Source of the DNA: Candidatus Moraniibacteriota bacterium
GTDB lineage: Bacteria > Patescibacteriota > Minisyncoccia > Moranbacterales > UBA2206
NCBI GenBank assembly: GCA_023261605.1
Contig: JAHFOP010000037.1
Span: 1 to 8,598, forward strand
DNA length: 8,598 nt
Direction of reading: 5' to 3'
Shown here: positions 1 through 4,796 of the stretch, piece after piece
Layout: each line of letters starts with the position of its first letter
Position numbering within the stretch: position 1 is the stretch's first letter
Notes under the pieces: generated by a model
What the model was told of the DNA's origin: nothing
Databases searched by the model: none
Seen by the model: only the letters and a program-made list of their open reading frames with translations
Made by a program: the position numbers and the translations under genes

Positions 1-2
1 GC

Positions 3-152
3 GCCTATGTGGGCAGTAAAAACTCTACTATGTATCATTTGGCGACATCTTCCTATGCTAAAAATATCAAGCCAGAAAATAGGGTTTGCTTTTCTTCCAC
101 AGATGAGGCACAATCTAAAGGGTACCAACCGGACAAAAGCCTGAGTAAATAA
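3..152 (+). CDS. C-terminal fragment of a protein ending in a degenerate YH/IKPEN/GYxP domain
   Basis: Only the last 49 codons and the TAA stop are in the window; the start lies off the left edge. The visible peptide begins AYVGSKNSTMYHLATSSYAK and then carries IKPENRV, CFSS, DEAQ and GYQPD. This order matches a small domain found at the C-termini of many secreted or nuclease-like bacterial proteins (pattern SKNS-x-x-YH, I-K-x-E-N, F-x-S-x-x-E-A, G-Y-x-P), which normally has cysteines that help bind metal. Here the usual cysteine after YH is a serine, and the residue after GYxP is aspartate, so the metal site looks lost. What lies N-terminal is unknown, so no function is assigned. It is followed 23 bases later by pyrH on the same strand, with a T-rich gap and no hairpin, so the two may be co-transcribed. 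Confidence 0.6.
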   Translation, partial: AYVGSKNSTMYHLATSSYAKNIKPENRVCFSSTDEAQSKGYQPDKSLSK

Positions 153-175
153 TTTTTTTTTAATTATCTTTTATT

Positions 176-889
176 ATGTCAAAAACAGAAAACGACATCG
201 TCGTCATTTCTCTCGGTGGCTCACTTATTGTGCCGCGCCACATCGACTGGGAATTTTTGAAAAAATTTCATGATTTGATCGTTTCCGAAATTAAGAATGA
301 CAAAAGATTTGTCATCATTACTGGTGGGGGATATACGGCGCGAGAATATATCCAAGCGGCGGGAAAAGTGACAACTTCCATCACACATGATGACCAAGAT
401 TGGTTGGGCATTCACGCTACCAGAATGAACGCACATCTCGTGAAAACAATTTTCCGACATTACGCTCATCCGCGCATTAACAAAAATCCTCGCACTAAGG
501 CAGACATCAAAAAGCATTTTGCCAAAGGAGAGAAAATTATGATTGCGGCCGGTTGGCGTCCCGGCTGGTCGACGGATTATGTCGCCACCATTTTAGCTGA
601 ACGACTAGGAGCCAAAACAATCATAAATCTTTCGAATATAAAATACGCCTATACTAAAGATCCTAACAAGTTTAAGGACGCTGAAATTATCAAAGAAATA
701 AATTGGAAGGATTTCAGGAAGATCGTGGGTAACCGTTGGGACCCAGGACTGAGTGCTCCTTTTGACCCAATCGCTTCCAAGTTGGCGCAAGAAATCGGCG
801 CCGAAGTCATCATCGCCGACGGACGCAACTTGAAAAACTTGAAAAAGATTCTGGATGGAGAAAAATTTCAAGGTACAATTATAAAATAA
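176..889 (+). CDS. pyrH: UMP kinase, archaeal-type amino-acid-kinase family
   Basis: Phosphorylates UMP to UDP with ATP in the cytoplasm, feeding pyrimidine nucleotide synthesis. The 237-residue length is normal. Motifs of the amino acid kinase fold are in order: an N-terminal strand and glycine loop ISLGGS (11-16), TGGGYTARE (49-57), the LGIHATRMNA helix (77-86), GWRPGWSTDYVA (126-137) with Asp134, the nucleotide-site segment NLSNIKYAYTKDP (151-163), and SAPFDPIASKLA (193-204). The GWRPGWSTD and PFDPIAS segments resemble the archaeal type of UMP kinase rather than the enterobacterial one, as is common in CPR bacteria. The usual NVDGVY-type motif reads SNIKYAY, so the canonical Asp-Gly is replaced. 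The ATG at 176 begins directly before the first strand. There is no Shine-Dalgarno sequence; the upstream 20 bases are A/T only apart from one C. It converges on the DUF2062 gene with a 13-base gap. Specificity for UMP is inferred from family resemblance. Confidence 0.9.
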   Translation: MSKTENDIVVISLGGSLIVPRHIDWEFLKKFHDLIVSEIKNDKRFVIITGGGYTAREYIQAAGKVTTSITHDDQDWLGIHATRMNAHLVKTIFRHYAHPRINKNPRTKADIKKHFAKGEKIMIAAGWRPGWSTDYVATILAERLGAKTIINLSNIKYAYTKDPNKFKDAEIIKEINWKDFRKIVGNRWDPGLSAPFDPIASKLAQEIGAEVIIADGRNLKNLKKILDGEKFQGTIIK

Positions 890-902
890 CCAGTATGCTT
901 CT

Positions 903-1352
903 TCATTGGAATTTTATTTTCTTATACTTCAATAAGAAATAGACCAATAGATAGAAACTTAAAGATATAATAACGGCGACAATAACAAAGCCGACCATCA
1001 AAGGCAAAATCAATTCAAATAGAATAACTTTGCTGAAAAAATAATTCCAGCCGAGGGTGTAAGTATTTTGAAAGCTGGTAATAAGCGATTGAGCACTGAC
1101 TCCAAAAAGAAAGCCGCCAGTGATGGCAGCTAAAGGCAGAACAAGAAGTGTCGTCCACATATTGACGGCTGCGATAGAAGCTAATGCTGATAAGCGATTG
1201 AAGTGAAAAAGATAGGCAAAAAAAAGCGTGCTTAAAAAGCCCTCTCCTGGCACGATACCCATAAAAATTCCCATTGCCACGCCGCCTGCCACTTTATGCG
1301 GTGAGTCATCAATAAGGAAGAAGCTTTTGAATAAGTTTTTAAATTTGTTCAT
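903..1352 (-). CDS. DUF2062 family integral membrane protein
   Basis: A 149-residue membrane protein. The N-terminal SPHKVAGGVAMGIFMGIVPG segment (17-36) is the signature of DUF2062: a Ser-Pro, then a glycine-rich first membrane helix ending in a proline/glycine turn. Hydrophobic segments fall at about 22-50, 54-85 and 108-141, and the tail is basic (KYKKIK), which suggests a cytoplasmic C-terminus. The biochemical role of DUF2062 is not established; some members are fused to or encoded near glycosyltransferases, which is not the case here. The start codon overlaps the stop of the upstream nuclease gene by 4 bases (ATGA), so translation is probably coupled, and no separate ribosome binding site is visible. 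It is the last gene of a two-gene minus-strand operon. Confidence 0.85.
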   Translation of the reverse strand: MNKFKNLFKSFFLIDDSPHKVAGGVAMGIFMGIVPGEGFLSTLFFAYLFHFNRLSALASIAAVNMWTTLLVLPLAAITGGFLFGVSAQSLITSFQNTYTLGWNYFFSKVILFELILPLMVGFVIVAVIISLSFYLLVYFLLKYKKIKFQ

Positions 1353-2473
1353 TTCTTTTTCACGCTCAAAGCTTTCGTTTCCTTGTCCAGCACCTTGGCT
1401 TTTTCCACTTCTTGCCGCGCAGGCAGTGGCAAGACTCCAAGAATATTTCTGAGGGCGATGCCGTCCACTTTCAAAACATCTTCCCAGTGATTGAGTGGCT
1501 CAAGAATTTCTTTAAGTTTCTTTTCATCATATTTATAAGTTTTGCGCAGTGTCGCAGCGATGATGCCAGTTTCGCCAAAGACCCGCTCGACACCTTCTTG
1601 TGCCATATACTCAGCAATAGTTGCTTGTAATTTTCCTAGACGCTCTTTTGTGAGGGTCACGGCCGATTTCAATTCGATGAATTCGTCAATAGCCGCATTG
1701 ACTTCTTCAGTGTCAATTTTCCGCGTTTCCTTGAATTTATGCTTCCACATCGGACAAATATTTTGATAGCCACACCAAGCGCATAGCGGTGAAATTTGCG
1801 GTTCGAATTTTTGTTCTTCAATCAGCTTGATAGTTTCTAAAAAAAGTTTTTCTGTTTCTTTGAGTTGCTCTTCAGTGCGCGGAGCGGAAAGTTTAACGCC
1901 GTGTTTCAGAAAATACAAACTAACTTTCAGATTGCCCAGGTTGGCAATCTCTTTCGGATAGAGAGAAAGGAAGGCTTGCAGATAGACGGAGAGCTGGATG
2001 TCATGATCCACTTTTTCTTGCGTGGGCATTTTTTTGGTGGTTTTGTAATCGATGATTTCAAAACCGTTCGCGGTGCGGTCAATACGATCAATGATACCGG
2101 AAACGATGTGGCGATTATCAGCCGGCCCAATCTCAATCTGAAAACGTGATTCAAGTGTAACGATATTGAAATCCGCCGGATTATTTTTTTGATAGTAATC
2201 TTGCAAAATTTTCACCCCTTGTGAAAAAGCCGCCCGTTCTTCATCCGGAGATTCAAAAACCACTGGGTTCCAAATGTTGGAAAAATGTTCCATAGCCTGA
2301 TCCAAGGTGGGGGAGAGGATGCCTGGAGTGTGGATGAACTTCATCGTATCATGCAGAACCGAGCCAAAAACCGCCTCCTTGGATTTGGGAGTTTTAATCT
2401 TATCAATCGCCTGATATTTATATTTCAGCGGGCAATTGTGATATGTGTCGAAAGCGGAGTAGGAAATGCGCAT
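1349..2473 (-). CDS. RecB-like PD-(D/E)XK nuclease with a four-cysteine Fe-S signature
   Basis: A 374-residue protein of the PD-(D/E)XK exonuclease superfamily (RecB/AddB/Cas4-like). Visible motifs in order: SYSAFDTYHNCP (4-15) with Cys14; GSVLHDTMK (37-45) with His41; GIIDRID (126-132) with Asp129; GFEIIDYKT (137-145) with Asp142 and Lys144, the metal and catalytic residues; and QLSVY (160-164) with Gln160. A trio Cys231-x2-Cys234-x5-Cys240 follows. Together with Cys14 this gives the C...CxxCx5C arrangement that holds a 4Fe-4S cluster in AddB and Cas4. After about residue 250 comes a 125-residue extension, charged and probably helical, which I do not recognise. No helicase domain is present, so it acts alone or with a partner encoded elsewhere. 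It probably cuts or resects DNA in repair, but the substrate is unknown. The ATG at 2473 sits about 21 bases after the predicted transcription start. It is the first gene of the operon with the DUF2062 gene. Confidence 0.88.
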   Translation of the reverse strand: MRISYSAFDTYHNCPLKYKYQAIDKIKTPKSKEAVFGSVLHDTMKFIHTPGILSPTLDQAMEHFSNIWNPVVFESPDEERAAFSQGVKILQDYYQKNNPADFNIVTLESRFQIEIGPADNRHIVSGIIDRIDRTANGFEIIDYKTTKKMPTQEKVDHDIQLSVYLQAFLSLYPKEIANLGNLKVSLYFLKHGVKLSAPRTEEQLKETEKLFLETIKLIEEQKFEPQISPLCAWCGYQNICPMWKHKFKETRKIDTEEVNAAIDEFIELKSAVTLTKERLGKLQATIAEYMAQEGVERVFGETGIIAATLRKTYKYDEKKLKEILEPLNHWEDVLKVDGIALRNILGVLPLPARQEVEKAKVLDKETKALSVKKK

Positions 2474-2485
2474 GACTTCAATATG

Positions 2486-2513
2486 ATGTATTATGTATCC
2501 AGTATAATGTATA
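2486..2513. repeat. Degenerate tandem 7-bp repeat over the promoter start region
   Basis: Four consecutive heptamers read ATGTATT, ATGTATC, CAGTATA and ATGTATA on the plus strand. Three carry the identical core ATGTAT, at 2486, 2493 and 2507. The array spans the -10 box and the start point of the nuclease promoter, so it could bind a regulator. It could equally be chance in A/T-rich DNA. Confidence 0.35.
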
Positions 2514-2529
2514 GAGTGGCTATTGACAA
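2501..2529 (-). promoter_or_regulatory. Sigma-70-type promoter of the nuclease-DUF2062 operon
   Basis: Read on the minus strand, TTGTCA (complement of 2524-2529) and TATACT (complement of 2501-2506) are separated by exactly 17 bases. Each box matches its consensus at five of six positions. The predicted start is near 2494, giving a leader of about 21 bases before the ATG at 2473. The -35 box overlaps the -35 box of the divergent plus-strand promoter, so the two may compete for RNA polymerase. Confidence 0.7.
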
Positions 2530-2552
2530 TTGAGAGTGTTTTAATGTAGAGT
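2523..2552 (+). promoter_or_regulatory. Candidate promoter of the 122-residue orphan gene
   Basis: A perfect -35 box TTGACA (2523-2528) is followed, 18 bases later, by TAGAGT (2547-2552), which matches the -10 consensus at four of six positions. This predicts a start near 2559 and a leader of roughly 59 bases. The -35 box lies on the same bases as that of the divergent nuclease promoter. The -35 is clear and the -10 is weak, so the exact start point is uncertain. Confidence 0.5.
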
Positions 2553-2598
2553 TAATTATTAAAATATTTCTAGAGAGGCAAAAAACAATCAAAACATT

Positions 2599-2616
2599 GC
2601 AATAGGGAGGTATTGC
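2599..2616 (+). promoter_or_regulatory. Hairpin presenting the ribosome binding site in its loop
   Basis: GCAATA (2599-2604) and TATTGC (2611-2616) are perfect inverted arms. The six bases between them are GGGAGG, a strong Shine-Dalgarno sequence placed seven bases before the ATG at 2618. The whole binding site is therefore the loop of a 6-bp hairpin ending one base before the start codon. The stem is weak (two G-C and four A-U pairs), so it may simply display the site, or allow a protein or temperature to modulate translation. The strong Shine-Dalgarno stands out because most other genes here lack one. Confidence 0.6.
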
Positions 2617-2617
2617 T

Positions 2618-2986
2618 ATGGAAAAGAAAAAAATTAGAGTGAAAATTTGGCATCTCCCAACACATTGGGAAGAGGAGGAATTTTCCGACTTGGAGAAGCG
2701 GATTAATGAGTCACTTTCAAAACTCTTAATAAACGGGAAAAAGGAAGGTTGGCAGGCAGAGCTTTTGCCATGCAAAAGCCAACGAAAGCACAATCCTAAT
2801 CGCAAAATTGATATTGAGATAATTGGAGTGTGCAATCAGGAGAATGCATATATCCTGTCCTCGACAATCGTAATGGCCGTAGCTCTTATTTTCCCAGAGA
2901 GAAAAGTAGAAGCCAATGTTCTCCTCGCGTGTAGCACGGGAAACTTTGATTCGAATATGATTGGTCATAGTAAGAGAAAGGAGTGA
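2618..2986 (+). CDS. Unrecognised 122-residue cytoplasmic protein
   Basis: I do not recognise a family. The gene looks real: it has a strong GGGAGG ribosome binding site seven bases before the ATG, a candidate promoter, and an intrinsic terminator 31 bases after the TGA stop. The protein has no signal peptide. From the residue pattern I infer a strand (KIRVKIWHL, 5-13), a helix (EEFSDLEKRINESLSKLL, 20-37), strands around 44-50 and IDIEIIGVC (64-72), a helix (ENAYILSSTIVMAVALIF, 75-92) and a strand (VEANVLLACS, 97-106), which would be a small alpha/beta sandwich. Cysteines are at 52, 72 and 105, with no paired metal motif. The tail (GHSKRKE) is basic. It sits alone between the divergent nuclease operon and the isc operon, so context gives only a weak hint. 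The second helix is apolar but short and is unlikely to be a membrane span given the flanking strands. Confidence 0.75.
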   Translation: MEKKKIRVKIWHLPTHWEEEEFSDLEKRINESLSKLLINGKKEGWQAELLPCKSQRKHNPNRKIDIEIIGVCNQENAYILSSTIVMAVALIFPERKVEANVLLACSTGNFDSNMIGHSKRKE

Positions 2987-3018
2987 TGATATCCTCCCTG
3001 TCTATTTTAATGAAGTAA
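2986..3018 (+). other. Possible 10-codon peptide overlapping the preceding stop
   Basis: The TGA stop at 2984-2986 overlaps an ATG at 2986 (TGATG), with AAAGGAG just upstream. The resulting frame MISSLSILMK stops at 3016-3018, inside the left arm of the terminator hairpin. The Shine-Dalgarno-like sequence is only about two bases from the ATG, which is too close for normal initiation, and re-initiation after the stop would be needed. Most likely a chance frame. Confidence 0.12.
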
Positions 3019-3052
3019 GTGGGTATCTGCGATGCAGAAATCCACTTTTTTT
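3017..3052 (+). terminator. Intrinsic terminator after the 122-residue gene
   Basis: The left arm AAGTGG...TCTGC and right arm GCAGA...CCACTT pair as 6 and 5 base pairs around a small internal mismatch, with a short loop. A run of seven T follows. It lies 31 bases after the stop codon and ends just before the isc operon promoter, separating the two units. Confidence 0.8.
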
Positions 3053-3060
3053 ATTTCACA

Positions 3061-3088
3061 TTGACAGGTTTTTTGAATATGATAGTAT
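3061..3088 (+). promoter_or_regulatory. Promoter of the rrf2-iscS-iscU operon
   Basis: A perfect -35 box TTGACA (3061-3066) is followed by an extended -10, TGATAGTAT (3080-3088), with the hexamer TAGTAT at a 16-base spacing. A second possible -10, TATTAT (3086-3091), would need a 19-base spacing. The start is predicted near 3095, giving a leader of about 27 bases before the ATG at 3122. Confidence 0.7.
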
Positions 3089-3097
3089 TATATCATA
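3078..3097. promoter_or_regulatory. Perfect inverted repeat over the -10 region, candidate Rrf2 operator
   Basis: TATGATA (3078-3084) and TATCATA (3091-3097) are perfect 7-base inverted arms separated by six bases. They cover the -10 box of the promoter just ahead of the gene for an Rrf2 regulator. Rrf2 proteins are dimers that bind short dyads and commonly repress their own operon, so this is the natural candidate site. It does not match the E. coli IscR type 1 or type 2 consensus that I know, and A/T-rich dyads can arise by chance. Confidence 0.5.
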
Positions 3098-3121
3098 CCA
3101 ATTAAGTAGGATATATAAACG

Positions 3122-3508
3122 ATGAAATTTTCCACAAAAGGGGAGTATGGACTGCGGCTGGCGGTCAATTTGGCCAAGAGCTATCCGACGATTAAGAATA
3201 CCAAAGACATCGCGGCGGAAGAAAATATTTCGCTCAAATATCTGGAACGATTGATTGGGGAGTTGCGCAAAAATGAAATCGTGCAAAGTTTCAAAGGCAA
3301 GGATGGCGGCTATGTTTTGGCGCGTGAACCAAAAAAGATCTCAGCCGGAGAAGTGATTGAGACGATGGAAGGATCATTCACCTCCAAATGCACGAGCACT
3401 CATTGCCAACAAGTCAAAAAATGTTCGTCCAGTTTTGTTTGGATAAAATTGGGAGAGCAAATCAGAAAGACGTTGTATGGAATAAAGTTATCAGAGTTAA
3501 TAAAATAA
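3122..3508 (+). CDS. Rrf2-family (IscR-like) transcription regulator with three cysteines
   Basis: A 128-residue winged-helix regulator. It begins MKFSTKGEYGLRLAVNLA, the Rrf2 N-terminus. The recognition-helix region is EENISLKYLERLIGELRK (33-50), followed by the wing FKGKDGGYVLAREP (57-70) and the VIETMEG dimerisation helix (78-84). The cluster-binding segment has Cys90-x4-Cys95-x5-Cys101; E. coli IscR has Cys92, Cys98 and Cys104 with x5 spacings, so the first gap is one residue shorter. Retention of all three suggests an Fe-S (probably 2Fe-2S) sensor rather than a cysteine-free member such as CymR. It is the first gene of the operon, eight bases before the desulfurase start, and probably represses its own promoter through the inverted repeat at 3078-3097 when the cluster supply is adequate. 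The ATG has only a weak TAGGA upstream. Family assignment is firm; IscR function is inferred from the cysteines and neighbours. Confidence 0.9.
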   Translation: MKFSTKGEYGLRLAVNLAKSYPTIKNTKDIAAEENISLKYLERLIGELRKNEIVQSFKGKDGGYVLAREPKKISAGEVIETMEGSFTSKCTSTHCQQVKKCSSSFVWIKLGEQIRKTLYGIKLSELIK

Positions 3509-3516
3509 TATTTTTT

Positions 3517-4722
3517 ATGAAAAGAATCTATCTCGATTACGCGGCCACCACGCCCGTAGATAAAAAAGTTTTGGCCAGTATGTTGCCATATTTCAGCGAG
3601 AAGTTTGGCAATGCTTCTTCGTTGCATTCTTTTGGAGTGGAAGCAAGTGAAGTAGTCGAGAAAGCTCGGCAAGTTACGGCGGATTTTTTCGGCGCAGACA
3701 ACAAGGATGAAATCATTTTCACTAGTGGTGCCACGGAAGCCAATAATCTGGCCATAAAAGGCGTGGTCAAGGCGTACTATGCTAAGTCGGAAAATAAGAA
3801 TCAAAAACCGCATATAATTACGACCGCTTTTGAACATCATTGCGTTTTATACGCTATTAAAGGATTGGAAAAAGAAGGCTTGATTGAAGCAACTTACATT
3901 CAGCCGCAAAAAGACGGGGTTATCAGAACGGAAGATGTTGGAAAAGCTATCAAAAAAAATACGCTGTTAGTTTCAATAATGTATGTCAATAATGAAATCG
4001 GGACAGTCCAGCCGATTGCGCAGATTGGCAAAATGTTAAAAGATAAGAAAATACTTTTTCATACTGACGCGACCCAAGCGGTCAACTATTTCGATTGCAA
4101 CGCACCAAAATTGGGTGTCGATCTACTCTCGATGTCGGCGCATAAAATTTATGGTCCGAAAGGCGTGGGGGTGTTGTATGTCAAAAAAGGCACGCCAATC
4201 AAAATGATTCAGGATGGCGGGGCGCAAGAAAATGGCCTGCGGGCTGGAACAATCAATTCAACTGGTATCGTTGGACTTGGAAGTGCTATCACGGGACTCA
4301 AAATGTCGAAAATGAAAAATAAAGAGATTGAAAAATTAAGAAATTATTTAATCGAAAAAGTTTTGCAAGAAATTCCAAAAACTAAACTGAATGGGTCGAA
4401 AATTAAACGTTCACCGAACAATGCCAACTTCAGTTTTCGTGACGTGGAAGGGGAGAGCCTACTCATTATGCTGGACGCTGCCGGTATTGCTGCTTCAACT
4501 GGCTCAGCCTGTTCCAGCGGGTCACTCGCACCGTCGCATGTTCTGATGTCGCTGGGCATGAAAGCCGAAGAAGCTCATGGATCATTACGCTTAACTTTAG
4601 GAAAACACACGACCAAAAAAGAGATTGATGAAACAGTGAAGCAGCTAAGAAAAATAATTTCAGACTTGCGCAAAATTTCCGGCAATATTTTAGGGGATTA
4701 TTATAAAAAAGTAAAAAGTTAG
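3517..4722 (+). CDS. iscS: Cysteine desulfurase, IscS/NifS type
   Basis: A PLP enzyme that removes sulfur from L-cysteine, giving alanine and an enzyme persulfide that feeds Fe-S cluster building (and possibly tRNA thiolation). The 401 residues match the family length. Motifs: YLDYAATTP (5-13), TSGATEANN (69-77), the cofactor-stacking His107 in FEHH, NNEIGTVQPI (158-167), the cofactor-pyridine Asp184 and Gln187 in HTDATQA, Lys210 in SAHKIYGPKG as the Schiff-base lysine, and RAGT (242-245). Catalytic Cys332 lies in TGSACSSGS (328-336), whose long loop marks the group I (IscS/NifS) class. The ATG at 3517 is chosen because the conserved N-terminus begins there; an in-frame ATG at 3388 would add 43 residues with no family match inside the regulator gene. 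No Shine-Dalgarno is visible; the eight-base gap after the regulator stop suggests re-initiation. Confidence 0.95.
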   Translation: MKRIYLDYAATTPVDKKVLASMLPYFSEKFGNASSLHSFGVEASEVVEKARQVTADFFGADNKDEIIFTSGATEANNLAIKGVVKAYYAKSENKNQKPHIITTAFEHHCVLYAIKGLEKEGLIEATYIQPQKDGVIRTEDVGKAIKKNTLLVSIMYVNNEIGTVQPIAQIGKMLKDKKILFHTDATQAVNYFDCNAPKLGVDLLSMSAHKIYGPKGVGVLYVKKGTPIKMIQDGGAQENGLRAGTINSTGIVGLGSAITGLKMSKMKNKEIEKLRNYLIEKVLQEIPKTKLNGSKIKRSPNNANFSFRDVEGESLLIMLDAAGIAASTGSACSSGSLAPSHVLMSLGMKAEEAHGSLRLTLGKHTTKKEIDETVKQLRKIISDLRKISGNILGDYYKKVKS

Positions 4723-4731
4723 AAATTTCAT

Positions 4732-4778
4732 AAAGTTCGTAAAGCATACAAAAAAACTTTACAAACTTTTAACTTTAT
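4732..4778 (+). repeat. Inverted repeats between iscS and iscU with two competing pairings
   Basis: AAAGTTCGTAAAG (4732-4744) pairs with CTTTACAAACTTT (4757-4769) at 12 of 13 positions around a 12-base A-rich loop. Alternatively ATAAAGTT (4730-4737) can pair with AACTTTAT (4771-4778). The two structures share the left arm, so they exclude each other. There is no T run directly after either, so this is not a standard terminator. It fills the 74-base gap ahead of the scaffold gene and may affect mRNA stability or iscU translation. Confidence 0.55.
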
Positions 4779-4796
4779 AACTTGCAATTCAATCAT

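Noticed and set aside
880..925. Possible bidirectional terminator between pyrH and the DUF2062 gene
   Set aside because: AAAATAA and CCA can pair with TGG and TTATTTT only with a four-base bulge and a 14-base loop, and the stem is nearly all A/T, so it is too weak to call.
1349..2473. Cas4 of a CRISPR system
   Set aside because: The motifs fit the shared nuclease superfamily, but the protein is much longer than Cas4 and no cas genes or repeats are nearby.
3094..3118. IscR type 2 binding site near the Rrf2 start (CC...GG pattern)
   Set aside because: The CC and GG pairs at 3098 and 3109 are 11 bases apart, not the 15 expected, and the flanking A/T positions do not fit.
3388..3516. A 43-residue N-terminal extension of the cysteine desulfurase from an upstream ATG
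   Set aside because: It lies wholly over the end of the regulator gene and has no family match, while the conserved desulfurase N-terminus begins at the ATG at 3517.
4782..4796. TTG start for IscU five codons upstream
   Set aside because: The family begins with M-x-Y-S directly at the ATG at 4797; the extra residues have no support.
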